6,160 nucleotides of DNA from Leptolinea sp. GTDB taxonomy: Bacteria; Chloroflexota; Anaerolineae; Anaerolineales; Anaerolineaceae. The position numbers and the translations under genes were made by a program. Positions within the stretch are counted from its first letter, which is position 1. The number at the start of each line of letters is the position of its first letter. Positions 1 through 6,160 of this stretch are shown in pieces. The DNA lies in the NCBI GenBank assembly GCA_022837205.1, contig JALHEL010000113.1, positions 1 to 6,160 on the forward strand, given 5' to 3'. The notes beneath the pieces are model-generated. The model was given only the letters and a program-made list of their open reading frames with translations. It searched no databases and had not been told where the DNA came from.

Positions 1-665
1 TCCCGAATCACGGTAATCGCATCCGCGATCTCTTCCACTTCATTTAATTTATGTGAAATAATAATGCAGGTGATTCCCTGTTCCTTCATTCCCTGAACCA
101 TCTGCAACAGTCTTTGACTGTCCGCATCATTCAAGGAAGCGGTGGGCTCATCCATAATCAACAAACGGACATTTTTCGCAAGTGCCCGTGCAATTTCAAC
201 CATCTGTTGTTTCCCGACGCCGATATCTTTTACCAGTGTTTCAGGATTTTCATCCAAACCGACCCGATTAAGCATCATAATTGCCTTGTTATGGCATTCG
301 TTCCAATCGATTACCTCGAATGGCCCGACCCTATGCGCAGTTTCGTTCCCTAAAAACATATTTTCCGCGATGGATAAATAGGGAATCAACCCCAGTTCTT
401 GATGGATAATTACGATACCGAGTTTTTCACTGTCTTTCAGATTGAAGAATTTACATTCTTCACCGTCGTAAATAATTTTTCCTTCATAGCTTCCGTGAGG
501 ATACCAACCGGATAAAACATTCATCAAGGTTGATTTACCCGCCCCGTTCTCTCCTACCAGAGCATGGATTTCCCCTTCACGAACTTGAAAAGTCACATTA
601 TCCAATGCACGGACACCCGGGAACTCCTTGGTGATAGATTGCATTTCGAGAAGAATTTTCTCCAT
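1..665 (-). CDS. mmsA: Sugar ABC transporter ATP-binding protein, MmsA/GguA (XylG-like) type, 5' part only
   Basis: Cytoplasmic ATPase of a monosaccharide importer, here probably importing xylose. The gene starts at ATG 665-663 and stays open to the window edge, giving 221 complete codons of a family usually near 500 residues, so only the first of two expected nucleotide-binding domains is present. Visible motifs are Walker A GENGAGKST (38-46), Q-loop Gln89 in HQE, the signature region IGVGKQQMVEIA (148-159), Walker B LLIMDEP (168-174), and H-loop His205 in ISHKLNEV. An IGVGK signature in place of LSGGQ, and the PHGSYEG segment (56-62), are typical of the MmsA/GguA and XylG sugar ATPases as I recall them. 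AAGGAG nine bases upstream supports the start. The gene follows the ChvE-like binding protein after 218 bp, and the permease should lie beyond base 1. Pairing with a ChvE-type binding protein favours MmsA over XylG. Family assignment is firm; the exact sugar is inferred from context. Confidence 0.93.
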   Translation of the reverse strand, partial: MEKILLEMQSITKEFPGVRALDNVTFQVREGEIHALVGENGAGKSTLMNVLSGWYPHGSYEGKIIYDGEECKFFNLKDSEKLGIVIIHQELGLIPYLSIAENMFLGNETAHRVGPFEVIDWNECHNKAIMMLNRVGLDENPETLVKDIGVGKQQMVEIARALAKNVRLLIMDEPTASLNDADSQRLLQMVQGMKEQGITCIIISHKLNEVEEIADAITVIR

Positions 666-719
666 TTGTTCCGCTCCTTGAATATTAGGTTCCTGATTCA
701 CAGGGCTTGGTGGATATTG

Positions 720-790
720 AAATAAAAGTTGTCGTTCCGGTAGGTAAAAATTGTCGTTCGCTAGAATCAAGGAATTTTCAACTTTTATTT
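720..790 (-). repeat. 12-bp inverted repeat upstream of the ATPase gene
   Basis: AAATAAAAGTTG (720-731) and CAACTTTTATTT (779-790) are perfect reverse complements separated by 47 bases. The left arm overlaps the first of the two direct repeats, so part of that motif occurs a third time in inverted orientation. In the minus-strand transcript the arms could form an A/U-rich stem enclosing most of both direct repeats. It may be an RNA structure controlling ATPase expression, a set of protein-binding half-sites, or chance in AT-rich DNA. Confidence 0.4.
723..759. repeat. Two 15-bp direct repeats in 22-bp register
   Basis: On the plus strand TAAAAGTTGTCGTTC (723-737) recurs as TAAAAATTGTCGTTC (745-759), with one mismatch in 15 and starts exactly 22 bp apart, about two helical turns. 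They lie 58 bases and more upstream of the ATPase start codon, in non-coding DNA. Same-face spacing of this kind is common for tandem protein-binding sites, so a regulator-binding role is possible. No family was identified, and they do not match the xylA operator candidate. Confidence 0.5.
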
Positions 791-829
791 TAATATGCGA
801 TCGTGATTTTATACAAGTGTATTTTTGAA

Positions 830-860
830 TGAGGGCAGTGTAAAAATCACACTGCCCTCA
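830..860 (-). other. Perfect intercistronic stem-loop after the binding-protein gene
   Basis: TGAGGGCAGTGT (plus 830-841) and ACACTGCCCTCA (849-860) form a perfect 12-bp stem with a 7-base loop, starting 23 bases beyond the stop codon of the binding-protein gene. On the minus strand it is preceded, not followed, by seven T residues, and the bases after it read ATTCAAAAA. On the plus strand it is followed by A residues. It is therefore not a canonical intrinsic terminator in either direction. Flanking T and A tracts could lengthen the stem. Such hairpins between a binding-protein gene and downstream transporter genes commonly protect the upstream mRNA from 3' decay, raising binding-protein level over the membrane components; that role is inferred here. 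Partial termination remains possible. Confidence 0.7.
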
Positions 861-883
861 AAAAAACTATCAATGCTTGACGA

Positions 884-1945
884 TTATTTAACCGCTATTT
901 GATCTTCGGTATAATAGCCGCTGTCGATCAGCATCTCTTTGTAATTTGACTTATCAACGACAACCGGATCGCAAAGATAGGAAGGCACAACCTTCACACC
1001 GTTGTCATAATCGGTTGTATTGTTGACTTCGACTTCTTCCCCGTTCAGAATCTGGGAAGCCATCTTTACCGTCCGTTCAGCTAATGTGCGGGTGTCTTTG
1101 AACACGGACATCGCCTGATATCCCTGAATCAGGTTAATCGTATTGGGGATATCGCAGTCCTGACCGGTAATGATCGGCCAATTGTCCAGTGTGAAGCCGG
1201 CTGCCTTCAATGAGTTGGCAATTCCCAGTGCCAGTGAGTCATTCGGAGAAAGCACCACATCCAATTTGGTCTTTCCATCGGCATAATAGCTGTTGATCAG
1301 GTTATCCATACGAGCCTGTGCATCATCAGTGCCCCAGCCGAGAATCGCGACGGTGTTGAAATCGATCTGTCCGGATGGGCAAACCAGTTTCCCTGAATCA
1401 AGATAGGGTTGCAAAACGTCTATCGCACCCTGATAGAACAGGTGAGCATTGTTATCATCCGGTGAACCGCCGAAGAATTCAATATTGAACGGGCCGGCTG
1501 CATTTTCCAGATCCAGTGCTTTTACGATGTAATCGCCTTGGAATTTACCGACACGATAATTATCAAACGAAGTGTAATAATCAACGTATTCGGTTCCGGT
1601 GATCAAGCGGTCATAAGCGATAACAGGAATTCCATTATCTTTCGCCGTCTTGAGCACATCACCCAAAGCACCGCCGTCAATGGAAGCGACGACCAACAGT
1701 TTCACATCATTCAAAATCATATTTTCAAGCTGGGAAATCTGAAGCGCAACATCGTTATTCGCAAATTCCAGAATAACTTTGTAACCGGCTTTTTCAAGCT
1801 GAGTCTTCATGTTATTCCCATCCTGATTCCATCGCTGCAGGCTGTTGGTGGGCATAGCCACACCGATCAATTCACCTTCAGCAAAGACCGGTACTGAAAC
1901 AGCTAAAACTACCAGAGCTAACAAAACAAATATAAACTTTTTCAT
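884..1945 (-). CDS. chvE: ChvE-type multiple-monosaccharide (probably xylose) binding protein of ABC importer
   Basis: Exported solute-binding protein that delivers sugar to the importer whose ATPase is the next gene. It has 353 residues, close to the usual ChvE length. Residues 1-22 are a signal peptide: MKK, a hydrophobic core, then VFA before Glu23. There is no lipobox cysteine, so the mature protein should be soluble in a periplasm. The rest is a two-lobed type I periplasmic-binding fold with stretches closely resembling Agrobacterium ChvE from memory: GVAMPT (28-33), DGNN (42-45), VASIDG (86-91), AYDRLI (110-115), FFGGSPDDNNA (157-167), ARMDNL (211-216), TGQDCDIP (260-267), VFKDTR (281-286) and VVPSYL (319-324). 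AAGGAG six bases before the ATG fixes the start. ChvE proteins bind several aldoses; the adjacent xylA and xylB point to xylose as the main ligand. It follows xylB after 129 bp and is separated from the ATPase gene by a stem-loop. Confidence 0.93.
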   Translation of the reverse strand: MKKFIFVLLALVVLAVSVPVFAEGELIGVAMPTNSLQRWNQDGNNMKTQLEKAGYKVILEFANNDVALQISQLENMILNDVKLLVVASIDGGALGDVLKTAKDNGIPVIAYDRLITGTEYVDYYTSFDNYRVGKFQGDYIVKALDLENAAGPFNIEFFGGSPDDNNAHLFYQGAIDVLQPYLDSGKLVCPSGQIDFNTVAILGWGTDDAQARMDNLINSYYADGKTKLDVVLSPNDSLALGIANSLKAAGFTLDNWPIITGQDCDIPNTINLIQGYQAMSVFKDTRTLAERTVKMASQILNGEEVEVNNTTDYDNGVKVVPSYLCDPVVVDKSNYKEMLIDSGYYTEDQIAVK

Positions 1946-1966
1946 CGATCTCTCCTTCTTAATTTG

Positions 1967-2012
1967 CTGGATTTACCAGTTTGATATAAAAAACGATTTT
2001 TGAAAAAATCCA
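1967..2012 (-). promoter_or_regulatory. Possible attenuator-like structures between xylB and the binding-protein gene
   Basis: In the minus-strand transcript a weak hairpin (plus arms 1995-2001 and 2004-2010, GATTTTT and AAAAATC) is followed by G and a run of six T (plus 1988-1993), the layout of a poor intrinsic terminator. A second short hairpin CTGG-TAAAT-CCAG (1967-1979) lies closer to the gene. A longer pairing of TGGATTT with AAATCCA (plus 2006-2012 and 1968-1974) is incompatible with both. The stems are mostly A-U and short, so partial termination or attenuation is only a suggestion. I found no convincing promoter in this 129-bp gap. Confidence 0.25.
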
Positions 2013-2074
2013 AAGTAATCAATCGATATTAATTCTATCATTAATCTCGAAATACTTTAGATTTATTTCCCCTC

Positions 2075-3598
2075 CTATAAAGTCGCCAATTCGTTGAATG
2101 AATCTTTCAAATCCGTATAAAGTTTCTGATACAACGGATAATATTTATCATAAACATCCGAATTGGCTCGAATCGGTTCCTGCACGGATTTATCGTGAAT
2201 TAAGGAATCGCATGCTTCCGGCACCGAACTGAACAACCCCACGCCGACTCCGGCAAGAATCGCTACACCTAAAGCCGGGCCCTCTTTGTTATCGATTGTT
2301 TTCACCGGGCAATGGTAATTATCGGCAAGCATTTGTCGCCAGACAAAGCTCCTGCCGCCTCCGCCGGTCGCGGTCATTTCGCTGGTTTCGATGTCCATTT
2401 CGCGCAGGATACTGATACTATCCCGCAAGGAATAGCTGACACCTTCCATTACCGCACGGATTAAGTGAGCCCGTTTATGAATACCGGACAATCCGAAGAA
2501 TACGCCCCGGCAATTGGGATCCAAATGCGGGGTTCTTTCCCCGTTCAAATAGGGCAAATAAATCAGCCGGTCCGATCCGGGAGTAATTTTATCTGCCTTT
2601 TCACTCATCACATCATACGGATCGATCCCCCGTTTTTCAGCTTCCGCGACTTCTTCCGCACAGACGTTATCGCGTAACCATCTCAATGAAAGCCCCGCTG
2701 CCTGATGAACCCCCATCACATGCCATGCTCCGGGAACCGCGCAGCAAAAAGTATGAACCCGGCCCTTCGGGTCGATTTTGATCCCCGAGCTGTGAGCAAA
2801 AACGACGCCTGAAGAACCGATCGTCGTGAACGCCAACCCGTCCCGCACGACACCGGTTCCGACCGCTGCGGCTGCGTTATCTCCCGCTCCGCCGACAACG
2901 GGTGTTCCGGCTTTCAGCCCTGTTTCGGCTGCGGCACGGGCACTGACCAAACCGGTAATCTCCTGTGATTCATAGACTTTTCCCAACAAACTTTTATCGA
3001 TATCCAACTTTTCCAAAACTTCATCGGACCATTTGCGTTTGGGTACATCCAACAACTGCATTCCGGAAGCATCCGATACTTCGGTGGCGAATTCGCCGGT
3101 CAACTTATAGCGAACATAATCTTTCGGAAGAAGAATATGAGCACATTTTTCATAAATTTCCGGTTGATGATTGCGCACCCATAATATTTTTGAGGCGGTA
3201 AAACCCGTCAGTGCGGGGTTGGCGGTTATCTCGATAAGACGTTTCGCCCCCACTTTTGCGGTAATTTCTTCACATTCCTTAGCTGTCCGTTGGTCAAGCC
3301 AGAGAATGGAACGGCGCAATACTTTACCGTCTTTATCCAACATCACTAATCCGTGCATCTGGCCCGAAATGCCCAGGCCTTTAATATCGGAAGGATTTAT
3401 TTTGCTTTGCGCAATAACGGATCGAATACTGTCGCATGCGGCATGCCACCAATCATCCGGTTCCTGTTCTCCCCAACCGTTTTGTTCCTGATAAAGCGGG
3501 TATTCGATGGTTTCGGAACCGTGAACATGACCGTTCTCATCAAACAGAACGGTTTTTGTCCCACTGGTTCCGAGATCAATGCCGATCAGATAATTCAT
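2075..3598 (-). CDS. xylB: Xylulokinase
   Basis: Cytoplasmic FGGY-family sugar kinase that phosphorylates D-xylulose with ATP to D-xylulose 5-phosphate, the second step after XylA. With the start chosen here it has 507 residues, normal for the family. The N-terminal ATPase-fold motif IGIDLGTSGTK is at 5-15. The substrate-contact segment QMHGLV (80-85) contains the Met-His-Gly expected in xylulokinases. Asp240 in GGAGDNAA is the expected catalytic base. GERTPHLDP (353-361) and the nucleotide-site motif TGGGGRS (411-417) follow in the C-terminal domain. The frame also opens at a TTG at 3610 inside xylA, but ATG 3598 gives the usual N-terminus and lies four bases after the xylA stop, with GGA as a weak Shine-Dalgarno match, so translational coupling to xylA is likely. 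Xylulokinase is preferred over other FGGY kinases because of the xylA neighbour and the MHG motif. Confidence 0.96.
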   Translation of the reverse strand: MNYLIGIDLGTSGTKTVLFDENGHVHGSETIEYPLYQEQNGWGEQEPDDWWHAACDSIRSVIAQSKINPSDIKGLGISGQMHGLVMLDKDGKVLRRSILWLDQRTAKECEEITAKVGAKRLIEITANPALTGFTASKILWVRNHQPEIYEKCAHILLPKDYVRYKLTGEFATEVSDASGMQLLDVPKRKWSDEVLEKLDIDKSLLGKVYESQEITGLVSARAAAETGLKAGTPVVGGAGDNAAAAVGTGVVRDGLAFTTIGSSGVVFAHSSGIKIDPKGRVHTFCCAVPGAWHVMGVHQAAGLSLRWLRDNVCAEEVAEAEKRGIDPYDVMSEKADKITPGSDRLIYLPYLNGERTPHLDPNCRGVFFGLSGIHKRAHLIRAVMEGVSYSLRDSISILREMDIETSEMTATGGGGRSFVWRQMLADNYHCPVKTIDNKEGPALGVAILAGVGVGLFSSVPEACDSLIHDKSVQEPIRANSDVYDKYYPLYQKLYTDLKDSFNELATL

Positions 3599-3602
3599 GA
3601 GT

Positions 3603-4913
3603 TTATCCAAACAGAATTTGATTAACGACGCCTTCCAAATATTCCTGGCGACCGCTCTTATTTGTTTTTACATCGCCCATTTCCAAGGCATATTTTTCCA
3701 ATTCCTGAATTGTGACGGTTCCGTCGACAATTTTCTTGCCGATGCCGCTCTTATAACCGGCATAACGATCTTCCACGAATTGATCGATTCTGCCGTCTCG
3801 AATTAATTTGTCAGCCATTCGCAACCCCAGTGCCATCGTATCCATGCCCATAATGTGGGAGATAAAAATATCATCCGGCTGGAATGAGGCACGGCGGGCT
3901 TTTGCATCGAAATTCAGACCGCCGGTCGTAAATCCGCCCGCTTTGAGAATTTCATACATGGCAAAAGTCGAATCATAGACATCATTCGGGAATTGGTCGG
4001 TATCCCACCCAAGCAGTAAATCGCCAATATTGGCATCGACCGAGCCGAAATATCCTTCGGTCCGTGCTACCCGTAATTCATGTTGGAAAGTGTGTCCGGC
4101 CAGTGTTCCGTGATTCGCTTCCAAATTCAACTTCATGTTCAGGCCATATTTCCGCAAAAAACCGATTACGGTTGAGGCGTCAAAATCATATTGGTGCTTT
4201 GTCGGTTCTTTCGGTTTCGGTTCAATGTAAAATGCTCCCTTAAAACCGATGCTTCGACCGTAATCCGTCGCCAAATGCAGTAAGCGTGCCATATTATCCA
4301 ATTCGAGACCCATATTGGTATTCAAAAGGGTTTCATACCCTTCGCGGCCTCCCCAAAAAGTGTAACCGGAACCGTTTAATCGGACGGTTACTTCAATAGC
4401 TTTCTTCGCCTGAGCAGCCGCATAAGCAAAAGCATCCGGATTGCAGGAAGTGCCGGCACCGTGCATGTAGCGCGGATTATTGAACATGTTGGCGGTTCCC
4501 CAAAGCAGATTCTTTTTATATTCTTTCATCAGTGTCTCAAATAAATCGACGATTTTATCCAAATTTTTATTGGTTTCAGCCAGGTTCGAACCTTCCGGAG
4601 CAATATCACGATCATGGAATGCGAAATAGTCTATGCCCAGCTTATCGATAATTTCAAAAAAAGCATGCGCTTTGGCTTCAGCGAGCTCCATCGGATCGGT
4701 TTTGCCGAATGTCTTATCCGCTGTGGCTACCCCGAACATATCGGCTCCGGCCGCACAAATGGTATGCCAGTAAGCGGCTGAAAAGCGTAATTGATCCTTC
4801 ATTTTTTTGCCGGCTACAATTTCTTCCGGATTATAAAATTTATATGCAAAAGGGTTATCGCTTTGCGGCCCTTCATATTTAACCTTGGGGATTCCCGGGT
4901 AATATTCTTTCAT
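3603..4913 (-). CDS. xylA: Xylose isomerase, class II
   Basis: Cytoplasmic metal-dependent TIM-barrel enzyme interconverting D-xylose and D-xylulose, the first intracellular step of the pathway. It has 436 residues, the class II length. Residues matching the known active site are His100 and Asp103 in FHDRDIAPEG, Glu231 and Lys233 in EPKPKEPTKHQYDFD, Glu265 and His268 in LEANH, Asp293 in SVDANIGD, Asp304 and Asp306 in GWDTDQFP, and Asp336 in LNFDAK. FWGGREGYETLLNT (186-199) and GRQEYLE (421-427) are further family signatures. All expected metal ligands are present, so the enzyme should be active. AGGAG eight bases upstream supports the ATG at 4913. It is the first gene after the promoter and operator candidate at 4941-4977, and its stop lies four bases before the preferred xylB start. 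The motif MHGAGTSCNPDAFAYAAAQ resembles isomerases of anaerobic bacteria more than that of E. coli. Confidence 0.98.
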   Translation of the reverse strand: MKEYYPGIPKVKYEGPQSDNPFAYKFYNPEEIVAGKKMKDQLRFSAAYWHTICAAGADMFGVATADKTFGKTDPMELAEAKAHAFFEIIDKLGIDYFAFHDRDIAPEGSNLAETNKNLDKIVDLFETLMKEYKKNLLWGTANMFNNPRYMHGAGTSCNPDAFAYAAAQAKKAIEVTVRLNGSGYTFWGGREGYETLLNTNMGLELDNMARLLHLATDYGRSIGFKGAFYIEPKPKEPTKHQYDFDASTVIGFLRKYGLNMKLNLEANHGTLAGHTFQHELRVARTEGYFGSVDANIGDLLLGWDTDQFPNDVYDSTFAMYEILKAGGFTTGGLNFDAKARRASFQPDDIFISHIMGMDTMALGLRMADKLIRDGRIDQFVEDRYAGYKSGIGKKIVDGTVTIQELEKYALEMGDVKTNKSGRQEYLEGVVNQILFG

Positions 4914-4940
4914 GGATTACACTCCTGAGTCTGAACTTTA

Positions 4941-4964
4941 TTCATCGTGCTCGTACACGAAGAA
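4941..4964. promoter_or_regulatory. Candidate operator for the LacI-family regulator in the xylA leader
   Basis: This 24-bp element begins TTCATCGTGCTC and its second half begins GTACACGAAG. Nine of twelve positions in each half are complementary to the other half, and the centre is CpG. Central CpG is typical of LacI-family operators, where the hinge-helix leucine inserts into the minor groove. The site starts eight bases downstream of the xylA -10 box and spans the expected transcription start and early leader, where bound repressor would block initiation. The encoded regulator ends just upstream. Binding by that regulator is inferred. Confidence 0.7.
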
Positions 4965-4971
4965 TAATTTG

Positions 4972-4977
4972 ATTATA
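4972..4977 (-). promoter_or_regulatory. xylA promoter -10 box
   Basis: The minus strand reads TATAAT, a perfect sigma-70-type -10 hexamer, 58 bases upstream of the xylA start codon. No good -35 hexamer is found at 16-18 bp spacing (the 17-bp position reads GCAGTT) and there is no extended TGn, so the promoter may be intrinsically weak or need an activator. The predicted start near 4965 would give a leader of about 50 bases containing the operator candidate. Confidence 0.6.
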
Positions 4978-5050
4978 CTATGAATCTCGCGGGTAACTGC
5001 TACTTACTAATGTAACTATTTTTTTGTGATGAATGACTATTATTTTAAAA

Positions 5051-6076
5051 CTAAAGGTTGTATTTTATCTTGACACTTAAATCGGTATAAAGATGATCAT
5101 TTTCGGGAATAACGTCGTTCAGTACGGCATCAAAAAGAATTTTGATACTTTGATATCCTTGGGTAAACGGTTGTTGACACACGGTTGATTTAACGATTCC
5201 ATTTTGAATGCCTTCGATCACTGCCGGTGTCAAATCAAAAGTGAAAATATCCAATTTCTTCTCAAGCCCTAAATCTCGGACAGCCTGAAGTCCGCCTCTT
5301 GTACCGCCGGCATTAAAACAAAGGGCATTGATTTCTTTTCTCTCTTCCAACATTCTAAGGGTTTTTTGATAAGCAATTTCATCGTTATCTTCCGCCTCAA
5401 TTACTTCAACAATTTCGCTTTGCGGAAATTCTTTCTCTAAAACCCTTTGACATCCTTCCACCCGCATGCGATGACCTTCCAAGTTATTGGTACAGGCGAT
5501 TACTCCCAATCGAGCCTTACCACCTGTAATATAGCCGATCATCCCTCCCAATGTTTCGCCGCTTTTATAATAATCACATCCCACATAAGCGAGATAATTT
5601 ACCCCGACTAAATCCAAATTAAAGCAGACAACATGAATTCCGTCCGCGATCATTTCATTCAAGGCGTCGCGGATCATCGGATCACTCACAGGTGTAATGG
5701 CAAACGCATCAATTCCTTCATTAACGAAGGTCTTGATTAATTCAAGCTGTTCCTTTGCGTTATAGCCTCTCATTTTTCTCATTTTCAGCTGAAAGCCGAA
5801 ATCTTTGATTTCCTGACGCGCGGCTTCAATTCCTAAAATGACATCATCAAAAAAGGGGTTCCCGATACTGTTGATCAAAACGCCGATTACAAACTGACGA
5901 TTCCGTGAAGCAAGCGCCTTCGCGACCGAATTCGGCTTGTAGTCCATCGATCGCGCAATCTCTTTAATTCGCTGGGCAACTTCTTTATTGACCCCGGGAC
6001 GATCGTTCAGAGCCCGATCTACTGTCCCGCGGGAGACATTGGCAATTCTTGCTATTTCCTTTATTGTTCCGGCCAT
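5051..6076 (-). CDS. LacI-family transcriptional regulator, probable xylose-responsive repressor
   Basis: DNA-binding regulator of 341 residues, normal for the family. Residues 3-22 form the LacI helix-turn-helix (TIKEIARIANVSRGTVDRAL), and YKPNSVAKALAS (46-57) is the hinge helix, with Leu55 as the expected minor-groove residue. Residues from about 62 to the end form a periplasmic-binding-protein-like ligand domain, beginning FVIGVLINSIGNPFF (62-76) with FAITPVSDP (125-133) and NAGGTRGG (255-262) further on. The GTVDRAL helix and the ligand domain belong to the subgroup resembling ribose/xylose-type binding proteins. AAGGA about eight bases upstream supports the ATG at 6076. It lies 137 bp upstream of xylA on the same strand with no clear terminator between, so some readthrough is possible. 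Regulation of the xyl genes is inferred from position and from the operator-like palindrome in front of xylA; xylose as effector is inferred. It is unlike the ROK-type XylR of Bacillus and the AraC-type XylR of E. coli. Confidence 0.92.
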   Translation of the reverse strand: MAGTIKEIARIANVSRGTVDRALNDRPGVNKEVAQRIKEIARSMDYKPNSVAKALASRNRQFVIGVLINSIGNPFFDDVILGIEAARQEIKDFGFQLKMRKMRGYNAKEQLELIKTFVNEGIDAFAITPVSDPMIRDALNEMIADGIHVVCFNLDLVGVNYLAYVGCDYYKSGETLGGMIGYITGGKARLGVIACTNNLEGHRMRVEGCQRVLEKEFPQSEIVEVIEAEDNDEIAYQKTLRMLEERKEINALCFNAGGTRGGLQAVRDLGLEKKLDIFTFDLTPAVIEGIQNGIVKSTVCQQPFTQGYQSIKILFDAVLNDVIPENDHLYTDLSVKIKYNL

Positions 6077-6087
6077 CTTTGATTTCC

Positions 6088-6111
6088 TTAATGATGTCGA
6101 TTCAGCGTTAA
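6088..6111. promoter_or_regulatory. Weak palindrome in the regulator leader, possible autoregulatory site
   Basis: A 24-bp imperfect inverted repeat has outer arms TTAA and TTAA and inner TG and CA at the same positions as in the xylA operator candidate, but only 7 of 12 positions per half are complementary and the centre is GA rather than CG. It ends at the regulator's ribosome-binding site. It could be a degenerate autoregulatory operator or chance. Confidence 0.2.
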
Positions 6112-6128
6112 TCTTAGTTCTGTTTAAT

Positions 6129-6156
6129 ATTTTACATTCGAAACATTAAATTTTAA
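6129..6156 (-). promoter_or_regulatory. Possible promoter of the LacI-family regulator
   Basis: The minus strand reads TTAAAA (plus 6151-6156), a 16-bp spacer, then TAAAAT (plus 6129-6134), matching the sigma-70 consensus at 4 of 6 and 5 of 6 positions, about 50 bases upstream of the start codon. The region is very AT-rich, so such matches are expected by chance. Confidence 0.3.
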
Positions 6157-6160
6157 TAGG

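Noticed and set aside
114..381. Two overlapping 79-codon frames on the plus strand
   Set aside because: Both are antisense to the ATPase gene, whose minus-strand frame contains all expected ABC motifs.
783..820. Possible ATPase-gene promoter: TAAAAT with TTGTAT 18 bp upstream on the minus strand
   Set aside because: The -35 match is only 3 of 6 positions, and similar matches are expected by chance in this AT-rich stretch.
830..866. Rho-independent terminator after the binding-protein gene
   Set aside because: The stem is strong, but no T-run follows it on either strand, so it was recorded as a stem-loop rather than a terminator.
1538..1897. 119-codon open frame on the plus strand
   Set aside because: It lies entirely antisense to the well-supported binding-protein gene, and its translation resembles no known family.
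1973..2041. 22-codon minus-strand ORF after the orphan AGGAGGGG
   Set aside because: The spacing of 27 bases from the Shine-Dalgarno match to its ATG is too long, and the sequence is simple AT-rich coding with no recognisable leader-peptide pattern.
2465..3806. Several 60-106 codon frames on both strands within and around xylB and the end of xylA
   Set aside because: They overlap intact kinase and isomerase frames with full motif sets and have no independent support.
4993..5017. GTAACT repeated at 4993-4998 and 5012-5017 upstream of the xylA -10 box
   Set aside because: Six-base matches 19 bp apart in an AT-rich region are too short to claim as activator sites.

Overview
The window holds one D-xylose uptake and catabolism locus, with every supported gene on the minus strand (transcribed right to left). 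In transcription order these are a LacI-family regulator (6076-5051), xylose isomerase xylA (4913-3603), xylulokinase xylB (3598-2075), an exported ChvE-type sugar-binding protein (1945-884), and the 5' part of an MmsA/GguA-type sugar ABC transporter ATPase that runs off the left edge (665 to base 1). The membrane permease that normally completes this importer is not in the window and would be expected just past base 1.

The genes form a simple pathway. The binding protein captures sugar outside the membrane and the ATPase powers import. XylA converts D-xylose to D-xylulose, and XylB phosphorylates that to D-xylulose 5-phosphate for the pentose phosphate pathway. The LacI-type protein is the obvious candidate sugar-responsive repressor. 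A 24-bp near-palindrome with a central CpG (4941-4964) lies just downstream of a consensus -10 box in front of xylA and is the best candidate operator.

Four non-coding stretches carry signal. 6077-6160 holds the regulator's leader and a possible promoter. 4914-5050 holds the xylA promoter and operator. 1946-2074 (xylB to binding protein) holds a weak attenuator-like structure. 666-883 (binding protein to ATPase) holds a perfect 12-bp stem-loop, plus two 15-bp direct repeats exactly 22 bp apart and an inverted partner.

The organism is probably a moderately AT-rich anaerobic or fermentative bacterium. The binding protein has a type I signal peptide without a lipobox cysteine, which favours a diderm cell. 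The class II XylA and the ChvE/MmsA transporter would fit a spirochaete of the Sphaerochaeta/Treponema kind, but this is a guess from sequence style, and other anaerobic phyla are not excluded. I see no mobile element, tRNA, rRNA, CRISPR array or undescribed gene system. The genes are recognisable xylose-utilisation genes, and the points worth checking are regulatory.
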